DNA from: Saprospiraceae bacterium | GTDB taxonomy: Bacteria; Bacteroidota; Bacteroidia; Chitinophagales; Saprospiraceae | Direction of reading: 5' to 3' | DNA: 58,550 bases | Assembly: GCA_020629315.1 (NCBI GenBank) | Contig: JAHDDO010000026.1 | Span: 1-58,550, forward strand | In this document: in pieces, positions 26,877 through 35,099 of the stretch | Position numbering within the stretch: position 1 is the stretch's first letter | How the letters are laid out: each line of letters starts with the position of its first letter | Position numbers and translations under genes: made by a program | The notes under the pieces: model-generated | What the model was told of the DNA's origin: nothing | The model's input: the letters and a program-made list of their open reading frames with translations, nothing else | Database searches by the model: none

Positions 26877-28016
26877 ATGGTAGCAATCATTGGAGCAGGG
26901 ATTGGTGGTCTAGCCATCGCACAAGCCTTACAAAAACACGGTATCGAATATAGAATATTTGAAAAAGCTACAGTATTTGCAAAAGTAGGTGCTGGCATAT
27001 GGCTTGCACCAAATGCATTGCAAGCGCTGTCCACTTTTGGATTATTGGAAGGCGTTACAGGTCAAGGCAATGAACTAAAAAAGTTTGGTATCATGACGCA
27101 AGGTATTGATGATATTTCAGCTAATGAACTAAATGTAGTTAAGGAGAAATTTGGTGTTGCGACGATTGCTATTCATAGAGCACGTCTGCATGAAGTCTTA
27201 ATGAATGGTCTACCCGCAAACGCTATTTCCTTAGGATTTGAATGTAATCAAGTAATTGAAAAAGAGGATAGGTGCGAAATCGAGTTTGCCAACGGAGAGC
27301 GGTTCATTTGCGATCATATAATCGCTGCTGATGGTATTTATTCTAAGGTGCGATCTTCTATATTTCCAAAGGCACAAATTAGAGATTCGCAGCAAATATG
27401 TTGGCGGGGCGTTGCCAAACCACGTATTCCAGAAAATTTCAAACATACAGGATATGAACTTTGGGGTGATGGTGTACGTTTCGGATTCTCCCCTATTAAT
27501 AAAGAAGAAGTGTATTGGTTCGCCGTTGCCAAAGATGATGAAACTAAGAACAAGGACATTGGACCAACAAAAGAATATCTTCTGAACAGGTTCTCATCTT
27601 TCCATCCATTTGTATTAGAACTTTTAAATACCACACAATCAGAATCCATCCATCAAAACAAGATAGAAGATCTGAAGCCTATGAATAAGTGGTACAGTGA
27701 CAGAGTATTGTTTGTAGGAGATGCTGGCCATGCCACCACCCCAAATATGGGTCAAGGGGGCGCACAAGCATTGGAAGATGCATATGTCATTCATGCCTTA
27801 TTAAAGACGATGCCATTGAATACACACTTATTTAAGAAGTTCCAATCGCATAGATCAAAAAAGGTAAATGAAATAGTCTCCACCTCATGGCAAATTGGGA
27901 AAATGGCGCATTGGAGGGTTGGTAAACGCTTGCGGAATTTCATTTTAAAACAAACACCAAAGTCGATTGTCGAGAAAAGACTATTACGACTCTATACATT
28001 GGATCTTGTTGAATGA
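26877..28016 (+). CDS. FAD-dependent monooxygenase
   Basis: This group A flavoprotein hydroxylase has an N-terminal dinucleotide fold IIGAGIGGLAIAQAL directly after the start and the second FAD motif GDAGHATTPNMGQGGAQALED near residue 280. The family includes salicylate, kynurenine and zeaxanthin-type oxygenases, which use NAD(P)H and oxygen. I chose the Met at 26877 because the GxGxxG fold should begin within a few residues of the start. The frame is open to 26850, which would add nine residues. The substrate is unknown. It overlaps the next gene by four bases (ATGA), so they are likely coupled. Confidence 0.88.
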   Translation: MVAIIGAGIGGLAIAQALQKHGIEYRIFEKATVFAKVGAGIWLAPNALQALSTFGLLEGVTGQGNELKKFGIMTQGIDDISANELNVVKEKFGVATIAIHRARLHEVLMNGLPANAISLGFECNQVIEKEDRCEIEFANGERFICDHIIAADGIYSKVRSSIFPKAQIRDSQQICWRGVAKPRIPENFKHTGYELWGDGVRFGFSPINKEEVYWFAVAKDDETKNKDIGPTKEYLLNRFSSFHPFVLELLNTTQSESIHQNKIEDLKPMNKWYSDRVLFVGDAGHATTPNMGQGGAQALEDAYVIHALLKTMPLNTHLFKKFQSHRSKKVNEIVSTSWQIGKMAHWRVGKRLRNFILKQTPKSIVEKRLLRLYTLDLVE

Positions 28017-28882
28017 AAAAAATAGTCTTTTATATCATTCCATTAGTTATTCTTTGGGCATGTATTCCAAAAGGGAAAGAAGAGGTTTCCTTAAAACGAC
28101 TGAACCCAACGGAAATTAGGGCTATGATTCAGAATAAGAAGTTTAATTATGCCTATGCTACCTTTTTAAATGAACATGGAAACCCTATTGACTCTACTGA
28201 AAAATCAGAATTAGGTCAGGGAAAACTAGCTAAAGATTATTACATCAATAAAAAAGGATCGATAGAAGAAGTGCGTGTGCGCCAAATGAATCTTTCTGAT
28301 CAGTTTCTTGAAATTGCGATCCGAGAACTATCCGCAAGCACGTTGGCACTTGATGATCAAGTTCATATTGATTGTTACTTAATTCAAGAATACTTAGAAA
28401 AAATGCAAGAAGCTGACCAGCGGCTTGCTTGGAACGACTGGGATAAGAGGCAAGCCTTACAAGCACAAGAAGAACGGATTTTATTGAGTATCATAGACCA
28501 ATGCGGCTTCCCCACCCTTAGCAAGAATGATAGTCTTAAGGAAAATAATCTATTCTATGAAAGATTAATTTTTGGGTCAACAAAGCTTCTGAGTTATTAT
28601 TTACCGGAGATAGAGCAAGGCGCTATTCAAGGGTGTTTTCCGCTAAAATATCTAGCTGTAATTCAGGACAGGTTACTTTCCAGACACGGCTTTAAGCAGT
28701 GGTATGGCACTCAAATATTTAGAGGCAGACTAGCGAAAATAGAGGATCCAGAACACGTCGACAAACGTCGTGAAGTCATGGGTCTGCAACCTATTGATAG
28801 TTTACTGCAACAGTTTGATACGACGCTTGAAAAAGAATTACTTCGGTTACAAAAATCTGAGTTAGTAGCTCCGAGTGATTAG
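28013..28882 (+). CDS. Lipoprotein, DUF6624-like
   Basis: The 289-residue protein has a lipoprotein signal peptide with lipobox LWAC at residues 14-17. The C-terminal half contains a YGTQIF motif followed by DPEHVDKRREVMGLQPID, the arrangement seen in DUF6624 proteins of unknown role. A long helical middle part is rich in Gln and Glu. It is coupled by an ATGA overlap to the FAD monooxygenase. The family call rests on motif memory alone and is moderately sure. Confidence 0.6.
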   Translation: MKKIVFYIIPLVILWACIPKGKEEVSLKRLNPTEIRAMIQNKKFNYAYATFLNEHGNPIDSTEKSELGQGKLAKDYYINKKGSIEEVRVRQMNLSDQFLEIAIRELSASTLALDDQVHIDCYLIQEYLEKMQEADQRLAWNDWDKRQALQAQEERILLSIIDQCGFPTLSKNDSLKENNLFYERLIFGSTKLLSYYLPEIEQGAIQGCFPLKYLAVIQDRLLSRHGFKQWYGTQIFRGRLAKIEDPEHVDKRREVMGLQPIDSLLQQFDTTLEKELLRLQKSELVAPSD

Positions 28883-29514
28883 ACTTTCACCTTTATCTTA
28901 GAACCATCTCGCATTTCTAATAAAAGGTCAATGACTTTATCAAAATCAAATTCAATCTCACTTTTTATTCTTAGACCTTCTTTATTCGCGATGATTTCTT
29001 CTGATCCATCAATAAAGAAATGCTTCTTAGAAATAAAAATGTAATTAGACTTCCCATTTAAGGTCTCTTGATGATACAGGAAGGAGTTACGAGGGTATGA
29101 GTACATAAGCGCTAAACCCCGGCTATTCGTTCCATAAATGATATAGTCGTAATTTTCTTGATTTTCAATAGTGATTCCTAACAAACGCCAAGCTTCATTA
29201 TTAAGTTCTTTGTTGCGGATTAAGCTAGTGCTTAACCAAAAACAACAAATCTCGAATAGATTTTCACCATACATTATTCTCTCATGCAATCGATTATGAA
29301 ATCGATCAGAACTGAACGATGTAATCGTCCTGTACGGATTTGAAAAACCTAAAATAAATCCACCTACAACATGGTTTGTGTGATCATAAAATCCAAATAC
29401 CTTCTGCGTATACAGATAAGATAATGGAATAGTGAGGGACGAACGTTTCTCGTATTGGTACTTAAATGTAATCAAGTCCAACTCACGAGTCAGTTCCTTT
29501 ACTATTAAGGACAT
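28879..29514 (-). CDS. Hypothetical protein
   Basis: I do not recognise this 211-residue soluble protein. It has no signal peptide, no membrane segment and no clear catalytic motif. The pattern of aromatic beta strands (VGGFILGF, YDYIIYGTNSRGLALMYSY) recalls an acyltransferase-like fold, but no acetyl-CoA loop is visible. It faces the DUF6624 gene and their stop regions overlap by four bases. Codon use looks like its neighbours, so it is probably a genuine gene. Confidence 0.55.
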   Translation of the reverse strand: MSLIVKELTRELDLITFKYQYEKRSSLTIPLSYLYTQKVFGFYDHTNHVVGGFILGFSNPYRTITSFSSDRFHNRLHERIMYGENLFEICCFWLSTSLIRNKELNNEAWRLLGITIENQENYDYIIYGTNSRGLALMYSYPRNSFLYHQETLNGKSNYIFISKKHFFIDGSEEIIANKEGLRIKSEIEFDFDKVIDLLLEMRDGSKIKVKV

Positions 29515-29728
29515 TCTCAGCGGTTACAGTGTTAAAAAATATCAACTCATTCAGGGCGCGAAAAATAAGATACCGGTGAGGAGAGACTAAATGTCGATTT
29601 CAATACCCCTAACTTTCTTTTATTTACGCTTACCGTCGACTTATTGACGATATATAAATATACCAAAATCAATCCAAAATTGCCAAAGTTTTTTCCGAAC
29701 GGGACGTCGTATACGCAATTAATGTATA

Positions 29729-30523
29729 TTAGACTGATACTGTGGCTTTTATATGTGGGTGAGGATCGTAATTTGTTAGGCTAAAGTCTGTATAGTTAAA
29801 CTTGAAAATATCCCTAATTTCAGGGTTTATTAGCATTTGAGGTAGTTTTTTTGGTTCACGAGTTAGCTGCAATTTTGCTTGTTCAAGATGATTGTTATAC
29901 AAGTGAACATCCCCAAAATGATGAACAAATTCTCCGGCTTCGAGGCCACATACTTGTGCCATCATCATGGTCAAAAGTGCATAGGAAGCAATATTAAACG
30001 GAACACCTAAGAATACATCAGCTGATCTTTGATACAATAGGCACGATAGTTTTCCGTCTGCCACATAAAATTGAAACAAACAATGACAAGGTGTTAAGGC
30101 CATATCTGATAACTCACCAACATTCCATGCATTAACAATAATTCTGCGGCTATCAGGATTATTCTTTATTGTATTAACAGCATTAGTAATTTGGTCGATA
30201 GTCTCGCCACTAGGAGACGTCCAACTGCGCCATTGCTTGCCATATACCGGTCCCAAATCGCCATTCTCATCCGCCCATTCATTCCAGATTCTAACTCCGT
30301 TTTCCTGCAGGTACTTTACATTGGTGTCTCCATTTAAGAACCATAGGAGCTCATAAATAATAGACTTTAAGTGGAGTTTTTTAGTAGTCACCATTGGGAA
30401 GCCTTTTGATAAATCAAAACGCATCGCGTACCCAAAACAGCTTATTGTTCCTGTGCCTGTTCTATCAGACTTAGAAACTCCATTGTCCAAAATATGTTGT
30501 AAAAGATCATGATATTGCCGCAT
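29729..30523 (-). CDS. thyA: Thymidylate synthase
   Basis: The 264-residue enzyme makes dTMP from dUMP with methylenetetrahydrofolate. It shows the catalytic motif [14 protein letters not shown] with the active-site Cys, the R21-type phosphate contact SDRTGTGT, and the FNIASYALL and DVHLYNNH segments. Length and motifs match classical ThyA. It is divergent from the UbiD-type gene. No folA (dihydrofolate reductase) gene follows, although the two are often neighbours. Confidence 0.97.
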   Translation of the reverse strand: MRQYHDLLQHILDNGVSKSDRTGTGTISCFGYAMRFDLSKGFPMVTTKKLHLKSIIYELLWFLNGDTNVKYLQENGVRIWNEWADENGDLGPVYGKQWRSWTSPSGETIDQITNAVNTIKNNPDSRRIIVNAWNVGELSDMALTPCHCLFQFYVADGKLSCLLYQRSADVFLGVPFNIASYALLTMMMAQVCGLEAGEFVHHFGDVHLYNNHLEQAKLQLTREPKKLPQMLINPEIRDIFKFNYTDFSLTNYDPHPHIKATVSV

Positions 30524-30540
30524 AACTAGACTTTTCGAAA

Positions 30541-30603
30541 CGAAAGTAATATTAAAAAATAATCTATATAAACCTTAGTTTAGTTTTAGGGTTTATACTT
30601 TCG
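30541..30603. promoter_or_regulatory. Divergent promoter region thyA / UbiD-type gene
   Basis: TACTTTCG occurs on both strands: minus at 30541-30548 in front of thyA and plus at 30596-30603 in front of the decarboxylase gene. Each lies about 12 to 20 bases before its start codon. The octamer is one base from TAnnTTTG, so both may be -7 elements. No clear -33 boxes were found. Confidence 0.3.
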
Positions 30604-30615
30604 AATAAAAGAGTC

Positions 30616-32442
30616 ATGTACGCATCATTGAGAGACTGTATTTTGGATTTAGAGCGAAGAGGAGATTTGCTACGAATTCCTTTTGAAGTGGATCCAAATC
30701 TGGAAATGGCTGAGATCCATAAACGTATTTTTGATGCAAAAGGTCCTGCTATTCTTTTTGAAAAAGTAAAAGGTTCCCCATTCCAAGCAGCTTCCAATAT
30801 TTATGGCACTTTTGAAAGGACTGATTTTCTTTTCAGAAAGACGCTAGAAAAGGTTCAAAAAATTACGGAACTGAAGGCTGATCCTACTAATTTCCTAAAG
30901 CAACCTTTTCGCTATATATCAAGCCCCCTTACTGCTTTGCAAGCCCTCCCTAAAAAAAGAAGGTTTAATGCTGCAGCTAGATATGGAGAATGTTCTATTT
31001 CTGACCTTCCTTTAGTGAAGTCTTGGCCAGATGATGGTGGTGCATTTGTTACTATGCCCCAAGTACTAACCCTGCCACCAGATAGCCGAAAAATCATGCA
31101 GTCAAATCTCGGCATGTATCGAATACAATTGAGTGGTAATGACTATGAGATGAATAAGGAGATAGGCATGCATTATCAAATACATCGCGGCATTGGTGTG
31201 CATCACAAGGCATATAATGAACACAATGATCCATTCTTAGCCTCCGTATTTATTGGAGGCCCTCCTTCACATGCATTTTCTGCTATTATGCCTATGCCTG
31301 AAGGACTCAGTGAATTAACTTTTGCTGGTATGCTGGCTGCTCGGAGATTTGGCTATCATTTTGACGAATTAGGAAACGTCATTTCCAATGATGCTGATTT
31401 CGTCATCACCGGTGAAATCATTAAACATAAAACAAAACCTGAAGGACCATTCGGTGACCACCTCGGATATTATAGCTTAGAACACCCATTTCCTGTTATG
31501 AAGGTCCATAAGGTGTATCATAGGAAAGACCCTATATGGCATTTCAGTGTCGTGGGTCGACCACCGCAAGAGGACAGCAGTTTCGGATATTTAATACATA
31601 AACTAGTCAAAGCATTAACGCCAGGTGAATTTCCAGGATTAAAGAGTATTAATGCCGTGGATGCCGCTGGTGTACACCCTTTATTACTCGCCGTAGGTTC
31701 CGAACGATATATGCCGTTTAGAGATCAAAAACCTGAAGAAATTTTAACCATTGCTAATCGAATTCTAGGCTCTGGTCAGACCTCATTGGCCAAGTTTTTA
31801 TGGATAGCTGCAGAGCATGATAATTTAGATGCAGACAATATTGAGGGCTTCTTTGATCATGTATTACGAAGAGTAGATTGGCGCTTTGATTTACATTTCC
31901 AAACACAAACAACTATTGATACGCTTGACTATTCAGGCAGTGGGTGGAATGCTGGGTCAAAGGTCACCATCGCTTGTAACAGGCCAATCCAGCGAAAATT
32001 ATGCAAGACAGTCCCACGGTCGCTTCAATTATCCAAGCCTTGGAACCAGGCTGCAATCAGTATTCCTGGTGTAATGGCTATAGATGGATTATCATTTACA
32101 GATTATGGTTCGGCTAAGGAGGACATTGGACAACTAGCTGAACAAATAGCTAATCAAGATCTTAGTGAAATAGCAATGATCATTGTATGCGATGATGCTC
32201 ATTTTCTTTCTGAAACACTCAATAATTTTTTATGGGTAAGTTTTACTCGAGCTAACCCATCACATGATATCTATGGTGTAAAATCCTTTACAGAGTTCAA
32301 ACACTGGGGATGTCATGGGCCAATGATAATAGATGCCCGTATCAAACCTCATCATGCTCCCCCATTACTAGCTGATGCCCAAGTGGAAGAGAAAGTGAAT
32401 GGCTACTTTAGCAAAGGAGGGCCACTCCATGGCATTTTATAA
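30616..32442 (+). CDS. UbiD family decarboxylase
   Basis: This 608-residue UbiD-type enzyme uses prenylated FMN for reversible decarboxylation of unsaturated or aromatic acids. Visible family segments are MYRIQLSGNDYEMN for cofactor and metal binding and the EGPFGDHLGYYS loop with conserved Glu near residues 275-286. Menaquinone-pathway homologues in Bacteroidota have about this size, so a menaquinone role is likely but not proven. No UbiX flavin prenyltransferase gene is in the window. The 3' end overlaps the convergent next gene by six bases. Confidence 0.9.
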   Translation: MYASLRDCILDLERRGDLLRIPFEVDPNLEMAEIHKRIFDAKGPAILFEKVKGSPFQAASNIYGTFERTDFLFRKTLEKVQKITELKADPTNFLKQPFRYISSPLTALQALPKKRRFNAAARYGECSISDLPLVKSWPDDGGAFVTMPQVLTLPPDSRKIMQSNLGMYRIQLSGNDYEMNKEIGMHYQIHRGIGVHHKAYNEHNDPFLASVFIGGPPSHAFSAIMPMPEGLSELTFAGMLAARRFGYHFDELGNVISNDADFVITGEIIKHKTKPEGPFGDHLGYYSLEHPFPVMKVHKVYHRKDPIWHFSVVGRPPQEDSSFGYLIHKLVKALTPGEFPGLKSINAVDAAGVHPLLLAVGSERYMPFRDQKPEEILTIANRILGSGQTSLAKFLWIAAEHDNLDADNIEGFFDHVLRRVDWRFDLHFQTQTTIDTLDYSGSGWNAGSKVTIACNRPIQRKLCKTVPRSLQLSKPWNQAAISIPGVMAIDGLSFTDYGSAKEDIGQLAEQIANQDLSEIAMIIVCDDAHFLSETLNNFLWVSFTRANPSHDIYGVKSFTEFKHWGCHGPMIIDARIKPHHAPPLLADAQVEEKVNGYFSKGGPLHGIL

Positions 32443-33390
32443 GGCTTCTAACATATACTGCCAAGCTTCTTCAAAAGGCAAGTCGTACATTGGCCTTGTT
32501 GGCCTTTTTTTGGAGATGATATCAAGGTATGCCAGTTGTTTTGGACTCAAATACTTCCTTGGATCATCCCTTGTTTGTAGTACGCTATTTATGCGTGTTC
32601 TTTGAATGTCAGTTAGTGGTAAATATTTGTAACTGCTTTTCTTCAAATAATATTGAGGGTCTTTATCTTTTCGAAAGTGCCCACGCTTAGAAACATACGT
32701 GCAATTGTTAGCTGTTGCCTGTTTAGTAAGTTGATCCTTTGTAATCAGTTCATCTGCATACACAACTTCAACAACCTCTGCTCCATTCATAAAACCAGGA
32801 GTCGTCGCTACTACCCCATCTAATTGACCAAAAGCAGCTTCGCCACTCCAAAAGCAATACATTTGAAAATAATCTGTTTCCAGTCTTTGCGCCTTTCCGT
32901 CAAGTGATTGTTGCATAAGTGCTAAGTACTCAGGCACAGGTTTCGATCGCTTCCGTAAGCCTTGTATGATATAATTTACCAAACCTAAAGATGAATAGTC
33001 GCCAGATAACCGATCAAGTATATTAGCTCCCTTAGCATCTATCATTCTCAAGACAGGATTGTTCCAACTTGGTTCTTCGTATTTATCCAAAATCCTCTTA
33101 TCCTCACCCCCATGATTATTGTAAATAGCTAAGGGAATAAATTCAGATTCCAATGCTTCTACAAGTAAAGGATGACGTAGAACTGCATTGCCGTATTTTT
33201 GGCAAGTAGCACATCCTGGCACTTCTTGAAACAAGACTAAAATGTCTTTACCGCTTTCTTTAGCAAGATGCAGCGCTTCATCATAATTTCGTATCCATGA
33301 AACCGTACCTAACTCAATGGCTTGCTGCGAAAAGGAAACTGTCGTTTGAAAAAATAAGATTATAACTATGACTACACATTTCATATCCAT
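32437..33390 (-). CDS. Thioredoxin-fold protein with MsrA-like C-terminal domain
   Basis: From the Met at 33390 the protein has a signal peptide, a thioredoxin-like domain with EVPGCATCQKYG (a CxxC pair) and a C-terminal region that recalls methionine sulfoxide reductase MsrA: MYCFWSGEAAFGQLDGVV resembles the GCFWGxEAAF active site, with the Cys kept. The glycines before CFW and the HDPT motif of normal MsrA are absent, so activity is doubtful. A fused reductant and repair domain in the periplasm is possible. The open frame extends to 33468, but that would overlap the upstream DinB gene and lose the signal peptide. Confidence 0.7.
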   Translation of the reverse strand: MDMKCVVIVIILFFQTTVSFSQQAIELGTVSWIRNYDEALHLAKESGKDILVLFQEVPGCATCQKYGNAVLRHPLLVEALESEFIPLAIYNNHGGEDKRILDKYEEPSWNNPVLRMIDAKGANILDRLSGDYSSLGLVNYIIQGLRKRSKPVPEYLALMQQSLDGKAQRLETDYFQMYCFWSGEAAFGQLDGVVATTPGFMNGAEVVEVVYADELITKDQLTKQATANNCTYVSKRGHFRKDKDPQYYLKKSSYKYLPLTDIQRTRINSVLQTRDDPRKYLSPKQLAYLDIISKKRPTRPMYDLPFEEAWQYMLEAL

Positions 33391-33445
33391 TCTTTTTACA
33401 AAAATATAAACGAAATGGGAGCCATAATCCTTGCATGGTTTAAAG

Positions 33446-33988
33446 TCAGCTATTTTGCAAATAGCCATTATTTAAGACGTCGACATGATGATCATTATGA
33501 AAAGCAATAAAGTATATCAGCTCTCTTATGGTCATTTTTCCCAATGCCGGATGGGGTGCGACAAAAGTTGATAACTGGCCTTCATTCCATCGACTCATAT
33601 TTTTGATAATACGTTCTCGCTTTTGCTCAAGTTTGTTTAGGATAATCTCTTTATCCTCAACAGTTACCTCATCAGGACTAAAATCATTATTAGCCAAGAA
33701 GCTAGGGGATGCTTTTTCAAGTTTTTGCTTATACCTCTTTTGCAATCCTATATAATCCCGTTCTTGTCTGTTATTCTTTCCAAACTTATACCACAAAAAC
33801 CATTTATTAATTCTCAGTACTTTTTCTAAAGCAGCCGCTGATTTTAATAAATGTAAAGCATGCTGTCCAGCGGTCCATTTTTCAGGTGAAGGTCTGTAAA
33901 CAAAATTGAGGTCATTCTGATTAGCATACCATTGTTGAACCCCGTCAAAACTCTTGTTCAACAAGGGAACCAAAGCTGATTTCTCCAT
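33446..33988 (-). CDS. DinB family protein
   Basis: This 180-residue four-helix protein of the DinB/YfiT superfamily has the metal-site histidines in TAGQHALHLLK and the C-terminal HNDHHVDVL motif. Members include thiol transferases and proteins of unknown function. The gene lies upstream of the thioredoxin/MsrA-like gene in the same direction and divergent from an HxlR regulator, so regulation by that protein is plausible. The substrate is unknown. Confidence 0.85.
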   Translation of the reverse strand: MEKSALVPLLNKSFDGVQQWYANQNDLNFVYRPSPEKWTAGQHALHLLKSAAALEKVLRINKWFLWYKFGKNNRQERDYIGLQKRYKQKLEKASPSFLANNDFSPDEVTVEDKEIILNKLEQKRERIIKNMSRWNEGQLSTFVAPHPALGKMTIRELIYFIAFHNDHHVDVLNNGYLQNS

Positions 33989-33999
33989 ATTACTTACTT

Positions 34000-34014
34000 T
34001 TAGTAACTAACTAA
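34000..34014. promoter_or_regulatory. Possible HxlR operator
   Basis: TTAGT, five bases, ACTAA forms an inverted repeat between the divergent DinB and HxlR genes. HxlR regulators often bind repeats of this size next to their own gene. The region is generally AT-rich with several TTACTTAC copies, so chance is possible. Confidence 0.3.
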
Positions 34015-34081
34015 ATAATAATTACTAATTTAGCAATTATTACTTAGAGATCTAGTGATACCTAATTAAACACTTACTTAC

Positions 34082-34483
34082 ATGGATGTACCTAATACAA
34101 TAATTCAAGGGGAAGAGCTTAAAGAAAAAATTCGAAATTTTTATTTAGAATCTAAAGAAATGATGGCTATGGATACATGTGCCACAAAAGATTTATTTGC
34201 CCCGATATCTGATAAATGGAGTCTCCTGTGTATGTATAATCTAGGGTTCAATACTGTTATGAGGTTTGGTGAAATCCAAAAAAGAATTCCTGGTATTTCG
34301 GCTAGAATGCTATCATTAACATTGAAGAAATTGCAAGAAAGGCAATTAGTTTCAAAGAAAATATATGCAGAAATTCCACCAAAAGTTGAATATAAATTAA
34401 CCTCGTTTGGCAAGGAAATGACGAGCCGTCTAGTAGAATTCAATCATTGGCTATTGGTATATTCAGAAAAGGTGCGGCCATAG
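34082..34483 (+). CDS. HxlR family transcriptional regulator
   Basis: This 133-residue winged-helix protein contains the HxlR features DKWSLLCMYNL, RFGEIQKRIPGISARMLSLTLKKL and the wing PPKVEYKLTSFG. A Cys at about residue 38 precedes the DKW motif, a position often used for thiol or aldehyde sensing in this family. It is divergent from the DinB gene, its probable target. Its stop codon lies inside a GC-rich hairpin. Confidence 0.92.
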   Translation: MDVPNTIIQGEELKEKIRNFYLESKEMMAMDTCATKDLFAPISDKWSLLCMYNLGFNTVMRFGEIQKRIPGISARMLSLTLKKLQERQLVSKKIYAEIPPKVEYKLTSFGKEMTSRLVEFNHWLLVYSEKVRP

Positions 34484-34500
34484 CCGCACCCCATGTTTTT
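34471..34500. terminator. Hairpin terminator at HxlR / Cys-rich peptide ends
   Basis: GGTGCGGC (34471-34478) pairs with GCCGCACC (34483-34490) across a CATA loop. A T-rich stretch follows on the plus strand after three C. The HxlR stop codon is inside the stem. It can serve both convergent transcripts, but the T run is imperfect. Confidence 0.6.
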
Positions 34501-34597
34501 AGCAACATACTCCGTTGCAACATCCAGGAGGACAGATAACACAACACAAAGCTGCACCCACTGTCAAAATGGACATTATCGAAATGATCGTCTTCAT
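34499..34597 (-). CDS. Cysteine-rich micropeptide next to ArsR
   Basis: This 32-residue gene is too short for routine calls. The peptide begins MKTIISIMSILTVGAAL, a hydrophobic signal-like or membrane segment, and ends in CCVICPPGCCNGVCC. Seven of the last fifteen residues are Cys. The spacing of Cys pairs fits thiolate metal binding. It lies 69 bases after the arsR stop, on the same strand, with a perfect 16-bp palindrome between them that matches the site in front of arsR. A function as a metal-stress peptide is inferred from these facts. No known family is recognised. Confidence 0.6.
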   Translation of the reverse strand: MKTIISIMSILTVGAALCCVICPPGCCNGVCC

Positions 34598-34630
34598 TTT
34601 TTAAGATTTAAGATTAAACAATATATTTAT

Positions 34631-34646
34631 ATCGTAATATTACGAT
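34631..34646. promoter_or_regulatory. Perfect palindromic ArsR operator before micropeptide
   Basis: ATCGTAATATTACGAT is a perfect 16-bp palindrome 33 bases upstream of the cysteine-rich peptide start and downstream of the arsR stop. It differs by one base from the site at 34987-35002. Two copies in 360 bases flanking an ArsR gene mark it as the likely binding site of this repressor. Confidence 0.8.
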
Positions 34647-34665
34647 GGCTATAGCCAAAAAAAAA

Positions 34666-34986
34666 TCAACAGCAACTTACCAATCTAGAAATCAAGCCGC
34701 TAAACATCTTGCCTAGTTGCTGGCAACAAGCATTATCTACACAATAGCATCTATAACTTCCATCTACACTCCCCTTAATGATCCCCGCCTCTTTCAATGC
34801 CTTTAAATGTTGTGATACTGTAGCTTGGGATAAAGGTATTTCGTCCACTATATCTCCACAGACACAGCTTCCTTTTTCAATCAGATATTGAAGTATAGCC
34901 ACTCTTGCTGGATGAGCAATAGCCTTCGCTAATCGAGCCATTTCTATTTGCTGAGCTGTAAATAAGGATTCTTTACTCTTACCCAT
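34666..34986 (-). CDS. ArsR/SmtB family repressor
   Basis: This 106-residue winged-helix regulator has the ArsR motif [20 protein letters not shown] and the recognition helix [13 protein letters not shown]. The CVCGD pair on helix 3 matches the arsenic- or metal-sensing cysteines of the family. A cysteine-dense C-terminus (CYCVDNACC and a final CC) adds possible ligands. It should leave its operator when metal or metalloid binds. No arsenate reductase or efflux gene is in the window. The only same-strand neighbour with a matching operator is the cysteine-rich peptide. A palindrome abuts its start codon. Confidence 0.93.
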   Translation of the reverse strand: MGKSKESLFTAQQIEMARLAKAIAHPARVAILQYLIEKGSCVCGDIVDEIPLSQATVSQHLKALKEAGIIKGSVDGSYRCYCVDNACCQQLGKMFSGLISRLVSCC

Positions 34987-35002
34987 ATCGCAATATTACG
35001 AT
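34987..35002. promoter_or_regulatory. Palindromic ArsR operator before arsR
   Basis: ATCGCAATATTACGAT is a near-perfect palindrome with one mismatch. It touches the arsR start codon, so the -7 region (TAATATTG on the minus strand) lies inside it. Repressor binding would block transcription directly. It implies a very short or absent 5' leader. Confidence 0.75.
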
Positions 35003-35099
35003 TAATATCTGTCGAATCAGGTTTTTTAAGATTTTTTTAAGAAATGGCGTGTCTTTTTCACAATTTGACGTCAATAGATATGTATAACAATGAGCACTT

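Noticed and set aside
29515..29728. Small plus-strand frame near 29591
   Set aside because: About 18 codons with no family signal or promoter; it is likely chance in a gap between two minus-strand genes.
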